64,000 bases of DNA. It comes from Terrabacter tumescens (lineage in GTDB: Bacteria > Actinomycetota > Actinomycetes > Actinomycetales > Dermatophilaceae). The translations under genes were made by a program, and so were the position numbers. Of the stretch, positions 27,812 to 37,300 are shown in pieces. Positions within the stretch are counted from its first letter, which is position 1, and each line of letters starts with the position of its first letter. The stretch is from assembly GCF_014646815.1 (NCBI RefSeq), contig NZ_BMNZ01000003.1:496001-560000 (forward strand), written 5' to 3'. The notes below the pieces were generated by a model. It did no database searches and was not told the DNA's origin. It saw nothing but the letters and a program-made list of their open reading frames with translations.

Positions 27812-29461
27812 TCAGTTGAGGTGGACGGGAGCGCCCGGTCCCCACGGGATCCCGACGAGGTACCAGACGACGAAGAAGATGATCCACGTGACGAGCACGA
27901 TCGCGGTGTAGGGGATCATCATCGACACGACGGTGCCGAGACCGGACCTGCGCTGGTACCGCTGGCAGACGAGGACGATGAACGGCAGGTAGACCATGAG
28001 CGGCGTGATGACGTTCATCGGGCCGTCGCCGACGCGGTAGGCCGCGATCACCGTCTGCGGCGCGATGCCGAGCCGGTAGAAGAGCGGGATGAAGATCGGG
28101 GCGAGGATCGCCCACTTGGGGATGACGCCCGGCATGATCAGGTCGATGACGGCGACGAGCAGGATGAAGCCGATCAGCAGGGCCAGGGCCCCGATGTTGG
28201 CGCTCTCGAGGAGGTCGGCGAGGCCGGTCGCGGCGAGCTTGCTGATGTTCGAGTAGTTGAAGTACGCGATGAACTGGGCGATGAGCAGCATGAGGAAGAT
28301 CAGGCCACCCAGGCCGTTGAACGTCTTGACGATGGCGTTGATGACGTTGGTTCTGCCGGTCAACGTCCTGGCTCCCCTGCCGTAGCCGAGGCCGGCCGCG
28401 AGGAAGAGCATCGAGATGATGAAGAGCAGGCTGCTCATGAACGGTGAGGAGCCGAAGATCTCGCCGGTGTCGGGGTTCCGCAGCGGAGCACCGGGCAGCG
28501 CCGTCAGCAGGGTCACGACGGCGACCGCGACGAGCGTCCAGATGAGCGACATCCGCAGGCCCCGTGACTCGAGCGCCATCTCCTCGTCGGTCTGGACGGT
28601 CTCGGCGGGAGCCTCCTCGGCCGCCTCGGAGGAGTCCCACCTGCCGAGGCGCGGCTCGAGCAGCCGCTCGGTCACCCACGTCATGACGACAGCACAGAAG
28701 ATGAGCGATGCGGTGCTGAAGAAGAAGTTCTGCGTCACGTTGAGCGTGACGCCGGGCGCGACGAGGCCGATGGTCTCGTTCGTGACCTCCGTGATGATGC
28801 CGTCGGCCGGCGTGATGAGGACGTTGACGAAGAACGCCGCGCTGACGCCGGCATAGGCCGCCGCGATGCCCGCCAGCGGGTGCCGCCCCAGCGAGACGAA
28901 AGCCGCTGCGCCCAGGGGGATGAGCACGAGGTAGCCGGCGTCGGACGCGACGCTGGAGATGCCGCCGAGCAGGACGATGATGAAGGTGATCGCGCCGCGG
29001 GGAGCGACCTTGACCATCGTGCGGATCAGGGCGGCGATGAGGCCGGCCTCCTCGGCGACACCGACGCCGATCATGGCGACGAGGATGACCGCGACGACGC
29101 CGAAGTCGTTGAAGTTCTGCACGGCCGTCGTGAAGATGAAGCGGATGCCGTCACCGGTCAGCAGGCTGTTGGCGGTGATCGTCTCGCGCTCGATCTCGTA
29201 GTCCGGGACCGCCCCCGTCGGTGGGTGCGGGTAGCCCGGCACCGCGGTGCCGCCCTCGTAGTCGGGCACGGCCGGGACCGAGCCCGGCTCGGCGACGTCG
29301 GTCGTGACGCTCGCACCCGTCAGGTAGAGCACGTGCGAGAGCACGATGACCCCGATGATGAGCGCGAGGAAGATCAGCGCCGGGTGGGGCACCTTGTTGC
29401 CGAGCCGCTCGATGGCGTCGAGGAAGCGCTGGGTGCCGCCCGACCTCCCCTGGCCCCGCAC
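27812..29461 (-). CDS. abgT: AbgT family transporter (p-aminobenzoyl-glutamate type)
   Basis: 549 residues from the only in-frame start, GTG 29461. The family opening TQRFLDAIERLGNKVPHP is clear, and about 11-13 membrane segments follow. SSVASDAGYLVLIPLGAAAF and GDGPMNVITPLMVYLPF are the conserved AbgT re-entrant regions. Members import p-aminobenzoyl-glutamate or export antifolates. An ATG at 29525 overlaps the pepA stop as ATGA but is in a different frame, so the natural N-terminus may have been lost to a one-base shift. It sits between an aminopeptidase and a glutaminase, which suggests salvage of amide- or peptide-linked glutamate. Confidence 0.9.
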   Translation of the reverse strand: MRGQGRSGGTQRFLDAIERLGNKVPHPALIFLALIIGVIVLSHVLYLTGASVTTDVAEPGSVPAVPDYEGGTAVPGYPHPPTGAVPDYEIERETITANSLLTGDGIRFIFTTAVQNFNDFGVVAVILVAMIGVGVAEEAGLIAALIRTMVKVAPRGAITFIIVLLGGISSVASDAGYLVLIPLGAAAFVSLGRHPLAGIAAAYAGVSAAFFVNVLITPADGIITEVTNETIGLVAPGVTLNVTQNFFFSTASLIFCAVVMTWVTERLLEPRLGRWDSSEAAEEAPAETVQTDEEMALESRGLRMSLIWTLVAVAVVTLLTALPGAPLRNPDTGEIFGSSPFMSSLLFIISMLFLAAGLGYGRGARTLTGRTNVINAIVKTFNGLGGLIFLMLLIAQFIAYFNYSNISKLAATGLADLLESANIGALALLIGFILLVAVIDLIMPGVIPKWAILAPIFIPLFYRLGIAPQTVIAAYRVGDGPMNVITPLMVYLPFIVLVCQRYQRRSGLGTVVSMMIPYTAIVLVTWIIFFVVWYLVGIPWGPGAPVHLN

Positions 29462-29521
29462 CTCGCCCGGACGACTCGTCGGACCCCTGGCCGGACGAGT
29501 CGTGGGCCCGGGCGGCCGTGC

Positions 29522-31057
29522 TCATGACCCGGTCCCGGACCCGGCCCCACTCCCCGACGGCCGCTCGAAGGCGCACGCAAGCTCGACGAGCAGGCGGCTG
29601 CCGAAGGCGGTGGCGCCCTTGTTGCGCCAGCCACGGGCCTCCGGCAGCTGCGCCGTGCCCGCGATGTCGATGTGCGCCCAGGGCTTGTCGCCGACGAACT
29701 CCGCGAGGAAGAGCGCTGCGGTGATCTGGCCGGCGTTGGGTCCGCCCATGTTGGTCATGTCGGCGATCGGCGACTCGAGCTGCGAGCGGTAACGGCGGTG
29801 GAGCGGCAGGGGCCAGACCGGCTCGTCGACGGCGTCGCCCGCCGCGCGCACCTGGTCCACGAGGGCCGGGGAGTTGCCCATGACCCCGGCGACGTCGACG
29901 CCGAGGGCGCGCAGGCAGGCCCCGGTCAGGGTGGCGATGTCGACGATGGCGTCGACGTCGAGCTCGACCGCGAGTGCGAGCGCATCGGCCATGACGAGGC
30001 GCCCCTCGGCGTCGGTGTTGAGCACCTCGACCGTCTTGCCGTTCCGCATCTGGAGCACGTCGCCGAGCTTGAGCGCCGAGCCGGACGGCATGTTGTCGGT
30101 GCACATGAGGTAGCCGGTGACCTCGGTCTCGCAGCCGGCGTCGCGCAGGGCCGTCATCGCCGCGAGCACCGTCGCAGCGCCGGTCATGTCGTTCTTCATC
30201 TGCGCGTGCGACTCGTCGCTCGGCTTGAGGCTGATGCCGCCGGAGTCGTACATGATCCCCTTGCCGACGAGGGCGAGGTGGCCCCGCGACGGCCCCTCCG
30301 GCACGTAGTGCAGCCGCACCATGCGCGGCTCCTCGACACTGCCCAGGTTGACCCCGAGCAGACCGCCGCAGCCCATCTCGACGAGCTCGTCCTTGCCGAC
30401 GACGTCGACCTCGAGCCCGGCGGCGCCGCCCAGCTCCTGCGCCACCTCACCCATGCGGGTCGCCGTGAGCACGGCCGCGGGGCAGTTGGCGAGGTCGCGG
30501 CCGAGCGCGGCGGCCCGGGCCAGCACCTCACCCCGGCGCACCCCGGCCACCACGGCCTCGGAGTGCTCCGCGGGAGTGACGAGGACGAGCCGCTCGAGGA
30601 CCTGGTCCTCGGCCGAGTCGCTGATGCGGAAGCGCCACCGCGCGAGCAGCACCCCCTCGGTCACGGCCCGCGCGAAGTCGGCCGGGGACAGCCCGATGTC
30701 GCGGTCCGGCAGCTCCGCCGCGAGCCTCGTGTGCTGCGGTACGGCGCGGGCGAAGGCCGCAGCCAGGTCCCGCACCGAGGCCTCGTCGATGTCGCCGACG
30801 GCCCCGATCCCGACGGCCACGAGGGCGCGACCGCCGCTCGGCAGCACGAGCGTCTCGCCGTGCTTGCCGGTGAACCCGGCGGCGGCCAGGGCCGTCGAGT
30901 CCTGGCCGATCTCGGCCGGCGGCTCGGCGCCCTCCGCGACCGGCACGGCGACGGCGCCGACCTCGTCGGGGCCGGGCAGCTGGGTGACGACGTCGACGGC
31001 TGCGGACGACCGCGTGGACGGGACGGGATCCAGAGTGCGCATGGCTGGGGTGCTCAC
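29522..31057 (-). CDS. pepA: Leucyl aminopeptidase (M17 family)
   Basis: 511 residues from the GTG at 31057, which has GGAAGGAG five bases upstream. The M17 catalytic half is complete: VGKGIMYDSGGISLKPSD, MKNDMTGAATVLAAM and the signature NTDAEGRLVMADAL provide the Lys, Asp and Glu ligands for two metal ions and the catalytic Lys and Arg. The N-terminal half is the usual macro-domain-like regulatory part. It is a cytoplasmic hexameric peptidase that removes N-terminal residues. It is the first gene of the operon with abgT and glsA. Confidence 0.93.
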   Translation of the reverse strand: MSTPAMRTLDPVPSTRSSAAVDVVTQLPGPDEVGAVAVPVAEGAEPPAEIGQDSTALAAAGFTGKHGETLVLPSGGRALVAVGIGAVGDIDEASVRDLAAAFARAVPQHTRLAAELPDRDIGLSPADFARAVTEGVLLARWRFRISDSAEDQVLERLVLVTPAEHSEAVVAGVRRGEVLARAAALGRDLANCPAAVLTATRMGEVAQELGGAAGLEVDVVGKDELVEMGCGGLLGVNLGSVEEPRMVRLHYVPEGPSRGHLALVGKGIMYDSGGISLKPSDESHAQMKNDMTGAATVLAAMTALRDAGCETEVTGYLMCTDNMPSGSALKLGDVLQMRNGKTVEVLNTDAEGRLVMADALALAVELDVDAIVDIATLTGACLRALGVDVAGVMGNSPALVDQVRAAGDAVDEPVWPLPLHRRYRSQLESPIADMTNMGGPNAGQITAALFLAEFVGDKPWAHIDIAGTAQLPEARGWRNKGATAFGSRLLVELACAFERPSGSGAGSGTGS

Positions 31058-31176
31058 GACGACTCCTTCCGAGGGCAGGGACCTGGGGTCCTTCCGAGCA
31101 TGTCCGCCGAGCCGTTCATCCCGATTCACCCGTCGGGGGTGACCGGCCCGCGGGCGGCGACGACCACGATGAGACG

Positions 31177-32982
31177 GTGAGCCCGGCCACCACGAGCCTG
31201 GTCGTCCTCGGGGCGACCGTGGTCCTCTTCGTCTGGAACCGCCTGCCCGTCGGTGGCGTGGCGGTGCTGACCTGTCTCACCCTGTATGCCACGGGTCTCG
31301 TCGACGCGACCACGGCCCTCTCCGGCTTCGGCGACCCCGTCGTCGTCTTCATCGCCTCGCTCTTGGTCGTGAGCGAGGCCATCGACTCGGCGGGCGTGAC
31401 CACGTGGGCGGGCCAGCGGCTCATCGACGTCGTCGGCGACGGGGCCGTGCGCCTCATGGTCGCGGTGCTCGGGCTGTGCGCGGTCCTGACGGCCGTCATC
31501 ACGCTCAACGGCTCGGTCGCCGCCCTGATGCCCATGGTCCTGGTGCTCGCCACCCGCCTGAAGCGGTCCCCGTCGCTCATGCTGATGCCGATGGCCTTCG
31601 CCGGGAGCGCCGGCTCGCTGCTCGCCCTCACCGGCAGCCCGGTCAACGTCATCGTCTCCAACGCGGCCGTCGACGCCGGGTCGCAGCCCTTCCGGTTCTT
31701 CGACTTCGCGGTGGTCGGCCTGCCGCTCGTCGTCGTGACGATCGTGCTCGGGGTGGTGCTCGGCCCCCGGGTGCTCCCCCGGCGGCCCTCGACCCGGCCG
31801 GTGCGCGACCTCGGTCGCCACGCCGACCGGCTCGCGGCGTACTACGAGCTGCACGACGGCTTCTACCGTCTCCGGGTGCGACCCGGCTCACCGGTCGTCG
31901 GGGTGCCGGCCGGGAGACTCGACCTCACGGCATACCCCGGTGTGACGCTCATCGGCGTGCAGAGCGCGGGCGGCCACGCCGTCACGGGCACGACCGCGGT
32001 CGACGACGACGACGTCGTCATCGTCAGCGGTGCCAGCGACGCCGTCGGGCGCCTCGTGCCCGAGCTGCGCCTCGCGGTCGCGATGCGACCCATCACCGTC
32101 CGGACCGCCGGGATCATGAACCGCGAGGTGGGCGTCGTGGAGGTCGTCGTGCCTCCCCGGTCACCGCTCGTGGGCGAGACGTCGTTCCCCGGCCAGCTGC
32201 GGGGCACCGATCTCGTCGTGCTCGGCATCCGCCGTCTCGGGCGCGACGTCGGTGCGTCGCCGCTCGAGCTGACGGCGGGCGACAGCCTCCTGCTGCACGG
32301 CACGTGGACCTCGATCGAGGAGCTCGTGCACGACCGCGACGTCCTTCTCGTCGACTCACCCGATCTTGTTCGGCGACAAGCGGTTCCACTTGGCGCGAGA
32401 TCCGGGCGGGCCATCGTCGTGCTGCTCGCGATGGTGGTGCTGCTCGCGCTCGGCGTCGTGCCGCCGGCGATCGCGGGCCTCGCCGCGGCGACGGCGATGG
32501 TGCTGACGCGGGTGGTGAGCGTCAACCAGGCCTACCGCGCCGTGTCGTGGCAGACCGTCGTCCTCATCGGCGGGCTCATCCCGCTCTCGACCGCCATCGA
32601 GACGAGCGGCGCCGCGGGCCTCGTCGCCAAGGGCCTCATCGACGTCGTCGGCAGCGGCCGGCCCTACCTGCTGCTCGTCGCGCTGTTCGCCCTGACGGCC
32701 GTCGTCGGCGAGGTGGTCAGCAACACCGCGACGGTGCTCATCGTCGTGCCGATCGCCGTGGCCGCGGCCCAGGAGACGGGGGTCTCGGTCCAGCCCGTGC
32801 TCATGCTCGTGGCGGTCGCCGGGGCCGCCTCGCTGCTCACCCCGATCTCGACCCCGGGCAACATGATGATCATGGGGCCGGGTGGCTACCGCTTCGGCGA
32901 CTACTGGCGGCTCGGTCTGCCCGTGCTGCTCGTCTGGATGGCAGTGGCCGTCACGCTCATCCCGCTCGTGTGGCGCTTCTGA
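31177..32982 (+). CDS. SLC13 (DASS) family permease with RCK-C domains
   Basis: 601 residues from a GTG. Two hydrophobic halves of five to six segments each flank a soluble middle (about residues 210-385) holding two TrkA/RCK C-terminal domains (GVTLIGVQSAGG and LTAGDSLLLHGTW). GSPVNVIVSNAA in the first half and STPGNMMIMGPGGY in the second are the repeated substrate/Na+ sites of the family. Substrates of such transporters include sulfate, dicarboxylates or other anions. It is divergent from pepA, and its last 26 bases overlap the end of the opposite-strand flippase-like gene. Confidence 0.87.
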   Translation: MSPATTSLVVLGATVVLFVWNRLPVGGVAVLTCLTLYATGLVDATTALSGFGDPVVVFIASLLVVSEAIDSAGVTTWAGQRLIDVVGDGAVRLMVAVLGLCAVLTAVITLNGSVAALMPMVLVLATRLKRSPSLMLMPMAFAGSAGSLLALTGSPVNVIVSNAAVDAGSQPFRFFDFAVVGLPLVVVTIVLGVVLGPRVLPRRPSTRPVRDLGRHADRLAAYYELHDGFYRLRVRPGSPVVGVPAGRLDLTAYPGVTLIGVQSAGGHAVTGTTAVDDDDVVIVSGASDAVGRLVPELRLAVAMRPITVRTAGIMNREVGVVEVVVPPRSPLVGETSFPGQLRGTDLVVLGIRRLGRDVGASPLELTAGDSLLLHGTWTSIEELVHDRDVLLVDSPDLVRRQAVPLGARSGRAIVVLLAMVVLLALGVVPPAIAGLAAATAMVLTRVVSVNQAYRAVSWQTVVLIGGLIPLSTAIETSGAAGLVAKGLIDVVGSGRPYLLLVALFALTAVVGEVVSNTATVLIVVPIAVAAAQETGVSVQPVLMLVAVAGAASLLTPISTPGNMMIMGPGGYRFGDYWRLGLPVLLVWMAVAVTLIPLVWRF

Positions 32983-34051
32983 CCTCGGCCGCCTCTGCGG
33001 CGTGCTGCCGGCGCCACCAGGTGACGGTGCCCGCGCCGAGGACGAGTGGCACGAGCATCCAGCACACCCGGAAGACGACGAGACCTGCGACCGCCGTTGC
33101 CTCGTAAGGGCCCTGCTCGAGGCCGAGGATCGCGATGACAGCCGCGTCGAGCACGCCGACACCGCCGAAGGGCAGCGCCGTCAGGGGGTAGCTGACGAGG
33201 AGGGCGATGACGATCGTGACCGCCGACGCCGCCGAGGCCGGCATGCCGGCGAAGCGCAGAGAGAGCAGGAGCAGAAGAGCCTCGCTGAGCACGAGAGCGA
33301 ACTGGCACGCCATGGCCGGTGCCCAGCCGCGGCGCAGCACGTGGGCCGCCTGCCGCACGAACCGGGCCGCCCGGCTCGCCCACTCGACGGGGTCGACGCG
33401 CGCCGAGAAGCGGCGCAGCCGGACGGCCGTCCACTCCGTGGCCCGGGCCGCGGGGCGTTCACCGCGGGACGCGATGACGAGGGCGGCCACCACGACGAGG
33501 CTGACGGCTCCGCTCGTGAGGGCCGTCCACGCATACGTCGGCTCGACCTGACCGGCGACGACGGCGAGCCCCAGGCCGAGGACCGGCGCCCCGAAGCGGG
33601 CGACGTAGTAGGTCACGGTGTTGAGCGAGATCCCGGCGATGCCCTCGGTGGGCGGGGTCCCCCACGAGCGCACCATCGCGATGCGCAGCACGACGTCGCC
33701 CGGTGGAGGCGCCACCGTCGCGACGAGGTTGGCTGACAGGTCGTTGGACACGGCCCGGCGCAGCCCAAGTGACGGGACGAAGACCGCGAGGGGGCCGGCG
33801 TTGAGGCACTGGCGCACCGCGACGACCGCGAGCAGGCAGACGACCTCGAGGACCCCGAGCTGCGTGACGGCGTCCCAGACCGCGGGCCAGTCGACGCGGC
33901 GCACGACGCGGCTGAACCACCACAGGGCTACGAGGACGAGCGCCATCTTGAGCGCTCCGGCGAGCAGGCCCACCCGCCGGATGCCTCCGGTCGTCGTCTC
34001 GCGAGGCCCGCCCTCGCGGGCTGGGTCGGGCTCCTCCGACTCGTCGGGCAC
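32957..34051 (-). CDS. Lysylphosphatidylglycerol synthase TM-region / flippase-like membrane protein (UPF0104)
   Basis: 364 residues from a GTG, with about eight membrane segments. SANLVATVAPPPGDVVLRIAM and VSYPLTALPFGGVGVLDAAV are the signature loops of the LPG_synthase_TM / UPF0104 family. MprF uses the same fold to move aminoacylated lipids across the membrane. Here there is no synthetase half. It might flip the lysyl-lipid made by the LysX encoded at 313-3726, or an isoprenoid-linked sugar; both are speculation. A 68-residue gene ends six bases upstream, so the two are cotranscribed. Confidence 0.82.
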   Translation of the reverse strand: MPDESEEPDPAREGGPRETTTGGIRRVGLLAGALKMALVLVALWWFSRVVRRVDWPAVWDAVTQLGVLEVVCLLAVVAVRQCLNAGPLAVFVPSLGLRRAVSNDLSANLVATVAPPPGDVVLRIAMVRSWGTPPTEGIAGISLNTVTYYVARFGAPVLGLGLAVVAGQVEPTYAWTALTSGAVSLVVVAALVIASRGERPAARATEWTAVRLRRFSARVDPVEWASRAARFVRQAAHVLRRGWAPAMACQFALVLSEALLLLLSLRFAGMPASAASAVTIVIALLVSYPLTALPFGGVGVLDAAVIAILGLEQGPYEATAVAGLVVFRVCWMLVPLVLGAGTVTWWRRQHAAEAAEVRSATRAG

Positions 34052-34056
34052 GCCTG

Positions 34057-34263
34057 TCAGTCCGGGAGCCGGCGCAGCTCGAGCAGCGTGAAGCCGAGGT
34101 CCTGGAAGCGGTCGAGGATGCCGTGCAGGTGCGGGGCGTCGATGACGTCGCCGTACATGACCGACCCGGTGGTGCCGATCGCGACGGTCGACTCCTCGAG
34201 CTCGGGGAAGGCCGAGCGGGCGACGTCGGGGATGTGCTCGACCAGGATGAACTCGTAGCGCAC
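34057..34263 (-). CDS. Small conserved protein of unknown function
   Basis: 68 residues from a GTG with GGAGGGGG upstream. It begins VRYEFILVEHIPDVARSAF and ends TLLELRRLPD. The beta-alpha-beta pattern with a central Gly-Thr-Thr-Gly turn resembles small ACT- or ferredoxin-like folds. No catalytic residues are apparent. It lies directly upstream of the flippase-like gene and could be a regulatory partner of it. Confidence 0.7.
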   Translation of the reverse strand: MRYEFILVEHIPDVARSAFPELEESTVAIGTTGSVMYGDVIDAPHLHGILDRFQDLGFTLLELRRLPD

Positions 34264-34362
34264 GCTGCCCCCTCCACGGGTCGATCCGATGCCGAAAGCT
34301 CCTGGATCGATCGTGCCGCGCCGCGTGCAGCGCGACGTCACCCCGGGCGGGTGAGCGTCGCC

Positions 34363-37300
34363 CTACAGCAGGCCCAGACGCCGCGCGGCGGCCACGGCGT
34401 CACGCCGTGAGCCCACCCCGAGCTTCTGGAAGAGCGAGCGGAGCTGGGTCTTGACCGTGTTGCGGCTGACCGCCCGGGCCTGCGCGATCTCGGCCACGGT
34501 GAGCAGGGACGGCAGCTCGCGGAGCAGGCTCAGCTCGCGCGCGCTCAGGGCGACGTCGAGCAGCGGCTCCGCGGGAAGGTCCGCGAGAGCACGTGCCTGC
34601 ACGTTGAGCTCACCGACGAAGGGCTCCAGCTCTCCGAAGCGACCAGCGCCGGCCGCGAGCACGTCGGCGACCTCGGGAGCGACCTCGAGGACCATCCGCA
34701 GGGCGCGCTCGGGCGCCGCGAGGGTCAGCGCCGCGACGAGCTCCTCGTGGGCGACGGTCGGCTGGGCGTTGCGGTGGGCCACGACAGCAGCGACGAGGTG
34801 CGCGGTGACCGCGACCCGCAGGCGCGGCCTCTCGGGGAGCGCGGCCGCCGCGTCGCCCTGGGCCTTGACGGAGTCCTCGACAGGGCGGTGGGCCGGGTCG
34901 GCGGCCGGGTCCGCTTTCAGGTCCGGGCTCGGGTCGGTGGGCAGGTCGGTGGGCAGGCCGGACGCCAGCACGGGAGCCACGGCCGCCCGGGCCGCGGAGT
35001 CCTCTCCCGCGCGAAGATGACGGACCGCCGCCATCGTCGCGACCTCGGCGGCCGCGCCGGGAAGCCCCTCGCAGAGCTGCTCGACCTCGCGGGCGAGACG
35101 CGGGAAGCCCGCGAGCAGGACGACGCGGTGGGCACGGGAGAGCTCCCCCACGGCGAGCACGGAGGTCATCGAGACCTCCCCCACGCCGCGGGCACCGGCC
35201 ATGACCCGGTCCACGACGTCCTGCCGCACGCCGGGCTGGCCGGCTCCCTCGATGAGGTCGAGGTTGGCCTCGAGCATGCGGGCCAGGCGTGCCAGCTGCT
35301 CGAGCCCGCGCGCTGCCGTCGACATCTCGCCCGCGGGCGCACCTGCCTCGGCGCCGCCCCGGGCCTGCTCCTGCATCATCGACAGGACCACGCCCAGCAG
35401 CTCCAGTGCGGCCTCGTTGCGACCGCGGGCGGTCGCGTCGTCGAGCACGTTGAAGGCGGCCCATCCGGCGAGGACCTGGGCCGGTAGCAGCCGGGGCGAC
35501 CCGGCCCATGGCGTGGCCTGGGACTCGACGAGCACGCGCTCGGACCACGTAGACATCTCGGCGAGGTCCTCACGGGCAGCGGCCACGGAGGCCATACCCA
35601 CCATCGCCTGCAGTGCCGGCAGCTGGTGGCCGGCCGCCCGCGCCGTCGAGAGCGCCGACGCGTAGGCCGCCCTCGCCTCGCCGAAGCGTCCGGAGCCGAG
35701 GAGGACGTCGCCGCTCGTCAGCTGGTCGAGCAGCATGAGGTCGGCCTCGGCGTGGGGCACCCGACCGACCGCCAGCCCGTGCCCGGGCCCGTGCGCCCGC
35801 GAGGAGGCGTCGGGGCGCACGTCGTCGGCGAGCGCACGCAGCGCTGCGCGGTCAGGGACGGGATGACCCTCGGACCAGGTGCTGTAGGTCGAGTTCAGCT
35901 CCGCCGCAAGGCCTTTGGCGAGCCGATCGGCGCTCGTCGGGCCCGAGTCCGTGGCCGAGTCCGTGGCCGAGTCCGTCGCGTCGCCGTCGGGGTGTCCGAC
36001 AGTGTCCTTCCCCACGAAGGCGAGCCAGCGCAGCCCGACCGACAGGAGCCGCTCGAGCGGCAGCGCCGACGGGTCGACGTCAAGGTCGTCGGTGAGCTCG
36101 CCGGTCAGATCGTTGGGCTCCGGCTCGGTGAACCAGGACCCGGGTCCGGTCACGAGCGACGCGAGCTGGCGACGCGCCGCCTCCGGGTCGGAGAGGTCGA
36201 GGCTGGCCAGCGCCGCGACGGCCGTCATGACGGGGTCATCGGTGCGGACGGTGCGCACCGCCGCCTCGACCTCGGAGGCACGTCCGTCGAGCAGGAGGTG
36301 CAGCGCGTGCTGGTGGATGACGTCGCTCATGAGGTCGAGGTCGCCCGCGGCCTCCGCGTGACGCAGCGCCTGCCCGGGGACGTCGTGGGCGGCGTACCAC
36401 TGGGCGGCGCGGGCGTGGACCTCACGAGCCCCGCGGACGCTGCCCGCCTCGAGCATCGCGCCGAGGTAGCTGCGCAGGAGCACGTGGTAGCGGTACGTCG
36501 GCGTGCCGACCCGGTCGACGGTCACCATCGCGTTGTCGGCCGAGAGCGCGTCGAGGAGCGCGCCGGCGTCGTCCCGACCCGTCACCGCCGCACCGAGGTC
36601 GGCCGTGAGGTCCTCGAGGACCGAGGTGGACAGCAGGAAGTCGCGCGTCGCCGCATCGAGGCTCGCGAGCACCTCCTCGACGAGGTAGCCGGACATGGCC
36701 CGGTCGCTGCGCGCGAACTCCCCCAGGAACTCGTCGACGTCCCGCCCCCGCGCGAGCGACACCGCGGCGAGCGCGACACCCGCGGCCCAGCCCTCGGTGA
36801 GCTCCTGGAGGCGGCGCACCTGATGGTCCTCGAGCTGCAGGTCGTGCCGCGAGAGCAGCTCCCGGGTGTCGTCGAGGGAGAATCGGAGGTCGTGCTCCCG
36901 CACCTCGACGAGCCGCTCCTCGAGGCGCAGCCGGGCCAGGTGCAGCCCGGGGTCGGAGCGGGTCCCGATGATGACGTGCAGGTGCGCCGGCGCCCATCGG
37001 ACGAGCAGCTCGACGAGGTCGAGGCAGCGCGGGTCCCGCACGAGGTGCAGGTCGTCGAGGACGACCCAGACGTGCCGCGCAGCGGTGGCTGCGATCTCGA
37101 GCAACCGGGTCACGAGGGCCTGGCCGACCGCGCCCACAGCCGACTGGTCAGGCTCGTCCGCGAGCCACGGCGCGGTCGGGAGGGCCGCCGCCCGGACGGC
37201 GCCGAGGAGGGTCTCGGCCATGACCTGCGGGTCGTTGTCCTCGCGGTCGAGCGAGGCCCAGGCGATCAGGTCGCCGCGCCGCTCCAGCTCGCCGGCCCAG

